In this document: positions 1-12,450 of the stretch, in pieces
Numbering within the stretch: position 1 is the first letter of the stretch
Layout of the letters: every line of letters begins with the position of its first letter
DNA from: Typhlomys cinereus
Taxonomy: Eukaryota; Chordata; Mammalia; Rodentia; Platacanthomyidae
DNA: 64,000 bases
Reading direction: 5' to 3'
Assembly: GCA_023101885.1 (NCBI GenBank)
Contig: JALPQD010000414.1
Location: 34,072-98,071 of the forward strand
Made by a program: the position numbers and the translations under genes
Notes under the pieces: generated by a model
Seen by the model: only the letters and a program-made list of their open reading frames with translations
Databases searched by the model: none
Told to the model about the DNA's origin: nothing

Positions 1-120
1 TTCCACTTTCTCTCCTTTCTTCTATTCCTCTCCCTCCTCCTCTCCCTCCCCCTCTTCCTCTCCCCCCCCTCTTCTTCCTCTTTTTTCTCCCCATCTTCTT
101 CCTTTTCTCCTTTTCTGTCA
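1..120. repeat. Pyrimidine-rich tract
   Basis: Nearly pure C/T sequence. The counterpart in unit 3 is 41575-41690. Confidence 0.7.
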
Positions 121-1017
121 GAGTCTCACTGGTGACCCACGCTGGCTGAGAATTTGTTGCGTAGCTTCAGGCTGGCTTTGCTTCCCATCTGATGCCACCG
201 TTTCTTGGCCTTCCTCTCAGAGGAGGTGACCCCTCAATCTCAGTTACAGTGGATCCCTTCTTCATACTTTCACTTCCTGACCACCATGAAGCTCTCAGGT
301 TTGACCAGGCTCAGAGTCACATGTGCATTATCTGAGTACTCAGGGGGTCTCAGGCAGGAAGTCTGAGGTTTGAGGCCAGCATGGACTACATAATGAGATG
401 TTATCACAACAACAACCAAAAAAAAAAAAAAAAAGATGGCAGAGTAGGCAAAGAGGAGGAAGAAGCGGAGGAGGAGAAGAGCTGCCTTCCTTAACTCCCT
501 GAGGACCTGAACATGTAACTTTCATCCCTGTGTCAGGCCACAGTCCCGTGTGGGTGGATAGTGGAGGAACAGCCACCAACACTGAGGTCACCAGTGTCTT
601 GACCTGCTCATGCCTAGTGTACATGTGCGAGAGTGTGTGTTGTGTGTGTGTGTGGTGTGTGTGTGTGGTGTGTGTGTGTTATGTGTTTAGAGATGGTTTC
701 ATGGGCCTGGAACTCACCAGTGTGGCTAGACTGGCTGCCAGAAAGTACCAGGGACCCATTTGTCTTGGCTTCCCCAGCATTGACATTACAAATACCCTTT
801 GCAATGTTTATGTTTTTAAATGTAGTTTCTGGGGAATCAAATTCAGGTCTTCGTGCCTACATGACAGTCGCTTTTCTAACTAAACATCTCTTCAGTCTGG
901 AAATAGCCATTTATACCACATGGAGCACCTATCATAGAATAACTTTTGCTAGATACTTAGGTACCTTTCTTGATTTTCTTTTATTTCCATTTTATTGTGT
1001 ATGTATATGTATGTATG

Positions 1018-1449
1018 TGTTGCAGTTTGCCTGCAAGGTTGCTGATAAATGACCATCAAACAGCTTAAGAGAACAAAGGGTTTGTTGTCTCTTAGGATTG
1101 TCTGGTTATAGTTCTCAGTCCAGCTTGACAGGAGAGCTCACGCCAACACCAAGGCCGAGGGGACTGGCCACAACATCTCTATGTAACAGCTGAGAGGGAG
1201 ACGATCCTTACTTGCCAGACTAGCATGTCTGGCCAAGTGAACAGAAGGATGCCAACTTCCTCAACCAGCTCTGAGTATTTTATTTCTGTTCAGGGCCTAG
1301 TTCCACCCACTATAGGCTGGGCCTTTCCCATCAGCTAGACAACTTCTTGCAGGTTTGCTCTGGGCTTAACCCAACCGCTAATTCTCCACAAATGTGCCCA
1401 GAGCTCAAACTCTTAACAGTCAAGTTGACACCTGTGCCGAACTATGACA
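1018..1449. mobile_element. Solo LTR-like element, copy a
   Basis: A 432-bp element starts TGTTGCAG and ends ATGACA, with 5-bp flanks gtatg and gaatg. It is at the same site as the copy at 42619. On the - strand it contains AATAAA. Family name unknown; it resembles rodent MaLR-type LTRs in layout. Confidence 0.65.
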
Positions 1450-1759
1450 GAATGTCTGCATGTGTGTCTGTACAGGTGCCCCTGGGCTCCTCTGTCTCGC
1501 CCTTCCAAGCACTAGGATTACAGGTAGCAGCAGTGTGGCTTTTACTGGATTCTGGGGACCCAAACCTCACTCCTCACACTTGTTCAGCAAGCATTTCATC
1601 CCCCCAAGCCATCTTCCAAGCCCTTAATTTTTCCAGTGTCCCAGACTTTATATCTAGTTTCACTAAGGACAGGACTCTTTCTGCCTGATCTTTATTCCCT
1701 TCAAGCCTAGCCTAGTGTTGGGCATATGAAGCCGCCTTTTCAAGAGGAGGTACAGTCCA

Positions 1760-2018
1760 GGGGCAGGAGAGATGGCTCAGAGTTAAGCCTCTACCTCAAA
1801 AGCATACGGTCCTGAGTTTGGATCCCAAATCCTATGTAAAAATGCCAGGTGGAAATGGCGGCAACCTGCACTTCCAGTCCTGAAGATGGAGCCTGAGAAA
1901 TCACAGAGGAGGTAGCACTATCCAGGATGATTCCCAATGTCACCCTTAGGCCTCTCCAGTGTCCTCTGATAGACATAGACACACATGCACATATCCCCCT
2001 TGCGCGTGCACGCGCGCC

Positions 2019-2052
<34 letters not shown>

Positions 2053-2068
2053 ACAAATAAAAAAAAGA
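1760..2068 (+). mobile_element. SINE (older type), unit 1
   Basis: tRNA-like head, a body containing cctatgtaaaaatgcc and a CA-rich tail. The same insertion is found in units 2, 3 and 4. Confidence 0.65.
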
Positions 2069-2183
2069 GTATGCAATCTTTTGAGACCAATGTGAAAGTT
2101 GTCAAAATCTCATCCCTGGTGTCAAGTTCCATGACTACAGTGAAGTAGCAAGACTAGAAGGTAAGGAAGCAAATTCTTCCCTT

Positions 2184-2842
2184 TTTTTTTTTTTTTGAAT
2201 GAAAAGATAGATCACATTTTTATTTCAGAAAGAAATTTGGTGACTCCTTCACATGAACAACAATGTCCATCTGAAGTCCCTTGCTAAAGTATTTGGGAAG
2301 ATAGATGATGTGCAACGGTTTCTCTTCAAAAGTACCAACTATGTAATTATGGAAATAAGTAAACAGGACAAAAAGAAGCATGGTCCTTTCTGAACCAGAA
2401 CAAGCAAGACTCATCTGAGTCTTATAAAAGCTAGAACATTCTGCTCCTGGAGAACTGTTTTCTAGGGGCTAGAGAGAGGGTCAGTGGTTAGAGTGCTTGC
2501 CAGGCAAGCAAAGGCCCCAAGATTGGATTCCCAGATCCACATAAAAATATAGAATCCACAAAGAAGGTGGTTAGCTAGACTACACCTAATAGTAAGGCTT
2601 GGGTTTATTTAGAGACCTGGGTCAAGATAACAAGGTGGAAGAGTGGTCAAGGATGATTTCTGCTATGTATTCACATGACACATATACACCTGCACATCCC
2701 ACAGACACTCATATATAAGAAAATGAAAATGAATAAGTGAATAATAGTTTCTAAAACAACAGAGAGAACTCTGGTGACCTAATCAATCCCATAGGTCCCA
2801 GCTATTAATACTGTCATGTTGTCGATTAGGTTTCAGAGGATG
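2184..2842 (-). pseudogene. Processed retrocopy of an unidentified mRNA, with nested SINE
   Basis: The insert is bounded by a 15-bp target duplication, gcaaattcttccctt (2169-2183 and 2843-2857). On the - strand it ends in a poly-A run preceded by AATAAA (2219-2224). A - strand reading frame of 64 codons (2220-2414) ends almost on that signal, so the parent's stop codon overlaps its polyadenylation signal. I do not recognise the protein. A SINE (about 2465-2755) has landed inside. Units 2 and 4 have empty sites at 17730 and 61215. Confidence 0.6.
2465..2755 (+). mobile_element. SINE (older type) nested in the retrocopy
   Basis: A diverged head (ggggctagagagagggtcag) and an A-rich tail with aatgaataagtgaat. 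Confidence 0.5.
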
Positions 2843-3158
2843 GCAAATTCTTCCCTTTAGTTGAGCTTTGTTTTGTTTGAGGCAGGGTCTCCTTTAGCCC
2901 AGGCTGGCCTCAACTTTGCTATATGGCCAGGGATGACCTGAACTTGTAGTGCTCCTGCCTAAACATGCAGCTGTGATAAAGCAAGGCTTCCTGTGCACGA
3001 CAGCCTGAGGAGACCTAGGTCTTTCACCAGCGTTTTGGCAGCTGCCCTAATGTGGTCACAAGGTGGCGCTATCACTAGGGTGAGAATTGATGGTTTCCTT
3101 TGACCAGCAGCTGTAGACTGGCTCCACTCCCCCAACTCAGCAGCACCCTATTTCTTTC

Positions 3159-3312
<154 letters not shown>

Positions 3313-3480
3313 AACACAGTTGAAAAAACAAGTAGTGAAACCCCTCGGGTCAAGGAAAATCCTCTGTGGAAGATAGACCTGAACTATGTGGGTGGGGCAG
3401 GAAGCAGTCAAATTTGTTTTATGGAGACAGAAGTTCCAGCCTGCAAGCCAGCTCAGAGCTGGGGACAAGAAGGAAAGGTT

Positions 3481-6400
3481 TTTCCAATTTCTGATGTCTT
3501 CTGTAATTTCTTTCTTTAGGGTTTTAAAGTTTCCATTATAAAGATCTCTCACTTCTTTGGTTAGATTTATATCAAGGTATTTCATTTTTTTTAGGAGCTA
3601 TAGTAAATGGAATTGTTTCTCTTAGGACTTTTTCACTTTTTTTCTTCCTTGGTGTATAGGAAGTCCTCTGATTTTTACACATTTATTTTGTAACCTGCCA
3701 TTCTGCTGAACTTATATATTTGTTCCAGGAGTTTTTCCGGTGGAGTTTTTAGAATCACTCAGGTATAAGATCATGTCATCTGCAAAGAGAGATAACTTGA
3801 CTTCTTCCTTTCTGATTTGAATTCCTTTGATCTCCCTCTCTTGTGGCTCTAGCTAAGACTTCAAGTACAATATTGAATAGAAGTGGTGAGAACGGACAGC
3901 CTTGTCTAGTTCCTGATCAAAGCGGGAATGCTTGTTGTGTACAGCTTTTATTATGTTGCTATAAATTCCTTCCATTCCAACTGTCTCTAAGGTTTTGATC
4001 ACAAAAGGATGTTGGATCTTGTCAAAAAGCTTTTTCTGCATCTATTGAGAATATCATGTGATCTCGGACTTGAATCGGTTTACATAATGGATTATATTTA
4101 TTGATTTGCATATGTTGAACCAACCTTGTGTGCCTGGGATAAAACCTACTTGATCACAGTGAGTTGATATGTTTTTGAATGCGATTTGCTAAGATTTTCT
4201 TGAGAATCTTTGCATCTATGTTCACCAAAGAGATTGGCCTATGGTTTTCTTTTTTAAGTGTATCTTTATTAAGTTTTGGGATTAGTATGATATTAGCTTC
4301 GTAGAAAGAATTGGGAAGTATTCCTTTCTCATATTTTATGGAATAATTTAAGGAGTAGGTTTGTTAGTTGTTCTTTAAATGTCTGATAGAATTCTGTGCT
4401 GAATCCATCTGGTCCAGGACATTTTTTAGTGGGAAGATTCGAGATTACTCCATCAATTTCCTCATTTGTTATAGGGCTACTTAAATAATTCAAAATCCCA
4501 AAGCAATTCTTTAAAGCAATTGACAAAACAATCTCAAAATTCATATGGAACCACAGAAGGCCCAGGATAGCAAAAACAATCCTGAGTAACAAAAACACTG
4601 CTGGAGGTGTCACCATACCAAACCTTAATCTATACTACAAATCCATAGTAATAAAAACAGCTTGGTACTGGCTCCAAAATAGACACCTAGATCAATGGAT
4701 AAGGGTTGAAGACCCAGACATAAGCCCACATAATTATAGCCATTTGATTTTTGTGACAAAGGGGCCCAAAAAACACAATGGAAAAAAATAGCATCTTCAA
4801 CAAATGGTGCTGGCGAAACTGTATATCCACATGTAGAAGATTAAAGCTACACCCATTCACCATGCACAAAAATTAATTCCAAATGGATCAAGGACCTTAA
4901 TATTAGGCCAGAGACTATAATAACTCTAGTTGAAAGGGTAGGGAACCCTCTCAAGTGGATTGGGCTAGACCAAGAGTTCTTAAACAGAAATCCAATAGCA
5001 CAGGCACTAGAACCAACACTCGCCAAATGGGATCTTGTGAAATTAAAGAGCTTCCATTCAGTTAAAGAGATTATAAACAGAGCAAAAAGGCAATCCACAG
5101 AATGGGAGAAAATCTTCACTAACCACATATCTGATAGAACTCTCTTATCCAGAGTGCACAAAGAACTTAAAAAACTAAACAGGAAGGAGATAATAAACAC
5201 CAAGGAGATAAATAGCCCAATTAGAAAATGGGCATCGGTATTCATAAGAACTTTTTCAGCGATGAAATCGAATGTCTAACAAATATCTTTAAAATGCTCC
5301 ACAACCTTAGCTATCAGAGAAATGCAAATCAAAGCTACCCTGAGATATCATATCACTCCACTCTAGATGGCAAAAATCCACAATACACACAACAAATGCT
5401 CAAGAGGATGTGGAGAGAAGGGAGCTCTCAACATTGCTAGTGGGAATGCAGGCTTATACAACCACTCTGGCAATCAGTATGTCGATTTCTAAAAAAGTTA
5501 AGGGTTGAAATGACATATAACCCTGCTATACCAGTACCAGGAATAATCCCCCATAATGCAGCAATTCTCTACAGTGATATGAGCACAACCATGTTCATTG
5601 CAGCACTATTTACAATAGAAAAGTCATGGAATCAACCCAAATGCCCAACGTTGATGAATGGATAATGAAAATGTGGTACATTTATACAATGGAATACTAC
5701 TCAGCCATCAAAAGATGAATTAATGAAATTTGTTGGGAAAGGGATGGAATCAGAAGAAATTATATTGAGTGAAGTATCCCAGACGCAGAAAGTTAGGTGT
5801 CATATGTACTTCCTAAAAGTGGATCCAATTTCCAAACTCACTTAATGACATATTCAAAGGAGATGACTTTGGGTACCAATCTGGATGCAGCCAGGGGCAG
5901 TACAGGAACAGCAAAAATCTGGATAACAATAAACCATAATCCAGAACACCAAAGATCCTACATTATTCACCAGACCAGCCTAAAGCACAGGGAACTTTGT
6001 GGAAATGGGGGCAGCAAGATTGTAAGAGCCTGAAGATGGGGAGGACCAATGATATGCAAGATACTCCATACAAGTCAGGGCTGCAACAGCCAGGATATAG
6101 CCACAATGTGACTGGACTTTGCCTGACCTGCACAATGGCTGACATGTCAAGACTTGCCAAAATCTAGCATGGACCACAGGAGAGAAGGCTTTAAGCAGTA
6201 GTAATCTTAGAGGCAAGGGGTCAAACAATCATACTAGAGTTCCGATGCTAGTGGGCAAACCAAGAAGGGGCCCCAGGTTATGCCACTGAGTCCTAAACCC
6301 TCACTAGGGTAAAGAACTGAAAGGGAGGTTCAGGGCCCACATAAATGGATACTCTAGGGAATGGGGGGGGAGCTGTCAGCACTGGGAAAGGGGAGGGAGG

Positions 6401-6544
6401 GAACAGAGTGAGAGGGGGGAGGGGAAGTGGATAGAATGCAGTGGGGGATGGCAGGACGGGGGAGGGGAGGGGGATGGATAGGGAGAGGAGGGGTACCTAT
6501 GGAGCTTGGATGATTAGGCAAAAATAAAATGTGTAATAAAAAAA
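3481..6544 (+). mobile_element. Twin-primed (5'-inverted) L1, unit 1
   Basis: The left part (3481 to about 4488) is inverted and encodes L1 ORF2 reverse-transcriptase fragments on the - strand (for example FDKIQHPFVIKTL and [19 protein letters not shown]). The right part (about 4489-6544) is forward and holds the ORF2 C-terminal region, a G-rich 3' UTR and an A-rich tail with AATAAA. Many frameshifts and stops make it dead. Flanks share a short target duplication, ggaaaggtt (left) and gaaaagatt (right). The split orientation is the classic twin-priming product. Confidence 0.85.
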
Positions 6545-7447
6545 AGAAAAGATTGTTTTATGGCAGAAATGACAAAAATTGTCGATGGAAATGCAGGTGT
6601 ATCCCTGGATGATGCCCATCTGCTGAGGTCACTCAAGGAAACCATTGAGGGGTACAGGTTTTCAGGACCATGAGGTGCACGTGGGTCTCAGGCGTCATGG
6701 AGAACAGGTGGAGAACAGGTTCTGAACCCCTGAATTCCACCCATGCATACAGGAAACAGCCTCAAGTGCAGGGGATCCCACGCACTCATGGAGTGCAGAA
6801 AGCAGAACTCAGAAGCAAGGTGTGGAAGATGTGGATGGAATCACAGCACAGGAGGGAGGTGGAAGCAGGAGGATCAGGACTTCAAGGCCATCCTTGGCTA
6901 CATGGTGAGTTGAGAAGGGCTTGGGCTACTGAAGACTGTCTTAACAGAAAAAGTCACCACCACCATCATCATCATCATCCTCAAATAGATAAAGTAAACC
7001 AGGTTGTGGTGGCACATGCCTGTAATCTCAGCTCCTGGGTATCAGGTTGACATCTGAGACAGACCAGCACAGATAGCATAGGAAGTCATAGAAGAGCCCC
7101 CCCTAACTTGTCCCCTGCTTTGAGAGAACCACCCCTCCCTGTGGCCATAGCACTTAGTTGGCAAGTTGCTTGATTTGTGACTTTCTTTCTTCTGCGAGTA
7201 ATAACTCTCATGTGAGCACCTCCATGGTAGACTGTATTGTTTGGAGCAACCTGATTCCTTGCTCCTGGGCCATGAGGTCCTCAAGTTTGGCTTAGAATAA
7301 AACGTCTCTTGTTTCTTTTGAGTTTAAAGCTGTGTTTTGCTTCAGTGCCACCAAAATTTGAGAACGTCCATTCAGCCCGACTGGCTGGCTCATACCTGTG
7401 ATCCCAGCATTGGAGAGGCAGAAGGATCTGAAGTTCATGGCCATCCT

Positions 7448-7731
7448 CGGGGCTGGAGAGGTGGCTCAGGGGTTAAGCCTTTGCCTTGCAGGGGGAAGGT
7501 CCTGAGTTCAGATCCTAGACCCCACGCATAGACGCCGGGCAGAAGCGGGGGTGGCCTGAGTTTCTGGTTCTGGTAGGGCGGAGTCTATGAATCCCGGGGG
7601 CAGAGTAAACAAGGAGGAGGTGGAGATGGTCCATGGTGGTTCCTGAATTTGTCTGTGGTTCTACACACACACACATACATACACACAAGCATACACTCAC
7701 AATTGAATAAATAATAAAAAAAATTTTAATT
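7448..7731 (+). mobile_element. SINE (young type), private to unit 1
   Basis: The tRNA-like head (ggctggagaggtggctcagg) is followed by a specific body and a CA/A-rich tail. A perfect 16-bp duplication agttcatggccatcct flanks it (7432-7447 and 7732-7747). Units 2 (24545) and 3 (48690) have the empty site. Confidence 0.85.
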
Positions 7732-7937
7732 AGTTCATGGCCATCCTTAACCACACAGTGAGTGATGGGCCAATTTGGATCTCATGAAACCCTCAGCATC
7801 CTAGGGTTGTATCTCAAAGACACAATTCTAGGGGTGGGGATTCAGTTGAGTAGGTGGACAGCTTGTCTAGAAGGTAAAAAGTTCTGGGTTTAGTCCATGG
7901 TAGCAGAAAGAAAGAAAAATACAAAGAAGCAAGAAAG

Positions 7938-8198
7938 GGGGCTGAAGAGATGACTCAGAGGTTAAGACTGTCTCACAAACAGATTTTGAATTCGGATCCA
8001 ATGTAAAAATGCGATGTGGAAATGGTGGTGACCTGTACTTCTGGCCCTGGTGGGTGAAGCCTGGGAAATCCCAGAGTGAAACAAGAAGGAAATAGAAGTA
8101 ATCCAGGATATGTCACCCTTGGTCCTTCACAGGGCGCACACACACACACATGCACACTAAATGGATGAATAAATAAAGTTTCTTTTAAAAAAAAAAGA
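7938..8198 (+). mobile_element. SINE (older type), unit 1 upstream of copy 1
   Basis: Head ggctgaagagatgactcag, CA-repeat and A-rich tail. The same insertion is found at 24757-25075 and 48883-49190. Confidence 0.6.
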
Positions 8199-8759
8199 AG
8201 GAAGGAAGGAAAGAGGGAAGGAAAAAATTGGGAAGGAGGACTTCCTCCTGCCCATGGCAGCTGCTCCCTGTTCCCTCAGACCTTCAGCTTCTTTTCTATC
8301 CAATGCTCTCCCACCTTAACGCTAAACTATGGTTCTTCTGGCCACCAAGTCCTCAGCTTTAATAAAACTCTTATTTCTACCTTACACTGGCTTCTCTTAT
8401 GTAATGTCCCTCCGCGTCAACCTTACACATTGTCCTTTCCCTGTTGCTGACCTCACAGGACAGAGTCAGGGAGGGACGCACAGACAAACCAAAGAGAAAG
8501 GATGGCACAGAGATGCCGGCTACAGAAGACCCCGGGAGAAAAAACCAGCAGAGACAGAAAGGCTTCTGCAGGTCCCCTGGAGAAGCGAAAGACCCACAGG
8601 GGCAGGAGCCTTTCTGGAGGTTCAGTTGGCCACTGCAAACCCTGCCTGCAGCTGAGGGACAGTCTCAGGGAGTGGACTTGGCAACTCCTCCTGTTCTGTT
8701 AATTATCTGACAAAGATATGCTTGATTGGTTCAAGGTTCAGCACAACTTGCCCACTCTT

Positions 8760-9044
8760 TTTTATTATTATTATTTATTCGAACGTGCGTGCATGGGTGT
8801 GTGCATGTGTGCGTATGTGCGTGTATGTGTGTGTGTGTGTGTGTAGAACCACCATGGACCGCCTCCATCTCCTCCTTGTTTACTCTGACCCGGGATTCAC
8901 AGGCTCCGCCCTACCAGGACCAGAAACGCAGGCCGCCCCCCCCCCCGCTTCCACCCCACGTCTATACGTGGGGTCTAGGATCCAAACTCAGGACCTTCCG
9001 CCTGCAAGGCAGAGGCTTAACTCCTGAGCCACCTCTCCAGCCCC
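8760..9044 (-). mobile_element. SINE (young type) just upstream of copy 1 exon
   Basis: Reverse orientation, flanked by acttgcccactctt (8746-8759 and 9045-9058). Copy 3 is empty at about 50345. It lies about 270 bp before the copy 1 ATG. Confidence 0.85.
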
Positions 9045-10873
9045 ACTTGCCCACTCTTAAAAGTCACATGCTCACAGTGTGGTTTTTTCTCGGGGGTGGT
9101 GAGATAGGCAGCCATCTGTCTCTTCTCTTTACAACATCCCTGTACTTGAGCTTTTACTTTCTTCTGACATCTAGTCATGCTGTCTCCTTCCCTTCCTCTT
9201 CCCCTGACCTGTAGTCAGAATCTTCAGCCTTTGCCTTCTGATTCCTTCTGTCTTCGAGAGTCAAATTTTCATTCAGACCTCCAGCCTTGAACCTCTGCAA
9301 GCCCCACAGCTCCACCATGTTTAGCAAACAGTTCACCAGGAAGCTGCAGGAGGAGGTGACCTGCCCCATCTGCTTGGAGTTACTACAGGAGCCTGTCACC
9401 ATCGACTGTGGGCACAATTTCTGCCTTCAATACATTAGCCGGTTGAGGACACTTCAGCCAATGTTTTCCAGTGTCTCCTGTGCAAAAGCTCTGTGCAGAG
9501 GGGCATGTTCAGGTCCAACAAGTTGTTGGCCAATCTGGTGGAGGAAATCCAAGCTATGGAACCAGAGGGGAAGGACCTGACATGCCATTGGCATGGGGAG
9601 AAGATCCATTACTTCTGTGAGAATGATGGGGAGTTCCTATGTGTGCTGTGTCGTGACACCTTGGATCACAAGTTCCACCATTGCACTGTGATAAATGAGG
9701 CTTCTCAGGACTACAAGGTAAGTTGCCGCGCCAGGAGGAGGTAAGGGGGATGAGAACTGGTACCTGCTCCAATGATTGGCATCCATGTCCCCCGCTCTTG
9801 CACTTGCGTATGAAACAGGAGGGACAAATACCAAACAGGAAGTTTGACTCAGAATGACTCAAATTCTGGAGATATTAGTGACTCTCAAGGACTCCCCTCA
9901 CCCAATAGGCTGTTCTCACCTCAATGGGGATGAAACTCAGGGCCTTGGTAAATCTTGTATTCTACCACAGAGCCACAGGCTCAGGTCTGGTGTCTTTTTT
10001 CTTTGTGGAACAGACAAGACCTACCTCCTAAACAGTTGGCAGGATAGAGGAGGAGAAGCTTCTCTTTGACAATCCCAAAGCACTATCTGGATAATCAGAG
10101 CTAGTTGTCAACAAGTGTCACTTTCTTATGCTGCTGAAGTTCTAGGTTTCTTATTCCTGCTTTGTCCTCTCCCCAGCATGAAAAGAAAGGAGGCAACTCA
10201 TAATAACACCGGGACCCCCAGGAGATTTCAGTGGGCCTCCTCCACAGAGCCAGAGCCTGCCTAAGTGCTCTCTTCCTACAGGGACCCATTGAAAAGTAGG
10301 TGGAGGTTTCGAATCAGAAGGAGGAGATACTACAAGAGAAGGTGCAAGGCAAAGGGACGATTACTGCCTTCAGGGTAAGTGAGAACACTCAGGGAAGCTT
10401 CTAGTACTTCCTATTGCACTGAGCCAGGACAAAGCCCAGGGACACAGCAGCACTGGGCAGAGGGCAGGGAGACGTTCAGCAGGGGATGTGTCCCAGTTCT
10501 GTCCCTAGGGTGACCTTCCTGGGTGGAGTCAGCCTGGAAGGGGTGCAGGTCCACTCTTCACCTCCCCGTAAGTGGTGGTATAAAGGAAACCTTTACTTTT
10601 CTGACAATTCGAACTACAAGTCTAGAAGCCTAGAAGTCATGCTCTGTCCTGTCCAGACCTTAACTGGAGACACATTTCCCCAGTTAGAAAAGGCACATGC
10701 TGTAATCACCTTTATCTTGTACTGCTGTGGGTGCTTTTGAGTCATTAAGCTAATGGCCACCTAAAAGTGAAAGTGTCTTCTTTTCTTTTTCTCTGAAAAT
10801 GGATCTCATAGAGTCCAGGCTAGCCTGGAATGTGTTCATAAATTATGTTAAGCAAAGCATGACCTTTCACTTC

Positions 10874-11300
10874 TGTAGCAGTCAGCCTGCATGGTTGCGG
10901 ATAAATCACCATCAAATGATTTAAGGGAACAAGGGATTTATTTTCTCTTACAATTGTCCGGTTACTGTTCTCAGTCCACCTTAACTGGAGAGCTCATACC
11001 AACACCAGGGCCGAGGGAATTGGCCACACCATTTCTACATAAGGGCTGAGAGAGGGACAATCCTTACCTGCCAGACCAGAATGTCTGGCTAAATGTACAC
11101 AAGGATGCCTACTCTCTCAACCAGCTCACCGTATTTTATTCTAGAGCCTAATCCCATCCAGAATGGGCTAGGCTTTCCCCACCAACTAGACAATCTCCTG
11201 CATTTTTGCTCTGGAGTTAACTCAATGATTAATTCTGTACAAATGTGCCCAGAGCTCAAACCCTCAACAGTCAAGTTGACACTTATGACTAACTATGACC
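10874..11300. mobile_element. Solo LTR-like element, copy b, in an intron of copy 1
   Basis: This is the same family as 1018-1449, with flanks acttc on both sides (10869-10873 and 11301-11305). Copies 2 and 3 have empty sites at the matching intron position, so it is private to unit 1. Confidence 0.65.
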
Positions 11301-12329
11301 ACTTCTAAACCTCTTCCTGAGATCTGGCTCAAAGGCCTCTGAAGCCACACCCAGTTACTGGGTCCCGGCATCCAAACTGAGGTTTGTTTGAGGCAGAGGG
11401 CTCACATAGCCCAGACTGACCTCAAGTAGCCATGAACTAGCCTTGAACTGCTGACTCTCCTCCCTCCACTGAGATGCAGGGTGCTGAACCCTGCCTGGGA
11501 TACGTGAGTGTATGTGCTCAGGGCCTTACATGTAACCATAAATGCCATTCAGCTTAAGTCTGAGAACAGATGATACGTCACTGGATCTTCTTGGTCTTCT
11601 CCCTTCCAGCAGGCCTGCCCCGGCCAGCTAGTCTGCATGGGTGTTCAGTGTAAATATTATATAGGTAAAAAATGAATGGAGGGCTGGAAGGACCCTGGAG
11701 GCCCAGCTCATCTCTCTAATCCCTCCCTTTGTCTCAGCCAAGGTGTCTGAAAGCCATTGAGGAATTTAAGGTCTTCAGGCAGAGGCTGGAGAAGGAAGAG
11801 CACTTTATCCTGTCCAGGTTGGAGTGGCTGGAGCAGGAGGGAGCCAGGCAAATGCAGCATTATGTCAGTGACATCGACAAGCAGCTGGACGCCCTCAACA
11901 AGCTCATGGAGTCCCTGGTAGCCAAGCTGCAAATGCTGCCCATGCAGCTGCTGGAGGTGAGTCCTGGGAGCAGAACTGTGGACAGGCAGCTCCTCCCTTG
12001 TCTCAGGATGGAGCGTGAATGACCTGGCAGAAAGCTTGAGGGAGCCTGACTTTTCCCTCAAGATCCAGGGTTGTCCATCTGAAAGTCCACCTTGCTGGTC
12101 CTTACCTGCACTACCAGCACTCAGGACAGAGGCAGGAGGATTGCTGCCAGCTTGAGGCCAGTCTGTATTAAGAGCAAGAGCCTGTCTCACACAAGGGTGG
12201 GTGGGCTGACTCACGTATGTAACCCTAGTGCTTGGGAAGTATGTGGAGTCCCTGGATCACCAAGAGTCAGGGCCAGCCTGGGCAATGGAGGAGGGCTCCC
12301 ACTTCAACAAACAAACAAACATCCTACTA

Positions 12330-12450
12330 AAATAAGGAGTGGAGAGATGGCTGAGTGAGTAGAGTGCTTTCCACAGAAAGGTGAGGGCCTGAGTTTGAAT
12401 CCCCAGCCTGGGTTACATAGTGAGACACTATCTCTAAGGAAAAAAATAAA
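12330..12450 (+). mobile_element. ID-like SINE in an intron of copy 1
   Basis: The head ggagagatggctgagtgagt and an A-rich end. Copies 2 (about 28315-28425) and 3 (about 53290-53405) carry the same insertion. Confidence 0.45.

Noticed and set aside
4329..5279. Frames of 60-130 codons on both strands inside L1
   Set aside because: They are broken ORF2 pieces and antisense shadows, not genes.
9287..9316. Upstream in-frame extension before the copy 1 and copy 3 ATG
   Set aside because: It begins with TTG, not ATG. The ATG at 9317/50617 has the Kozak context and matches TRIM31.
11708..12214. A 168-codon - strand frame
   Set aside because: It is the antisense shadow of the coiled-coil exon; the same happens at 52701-53105.
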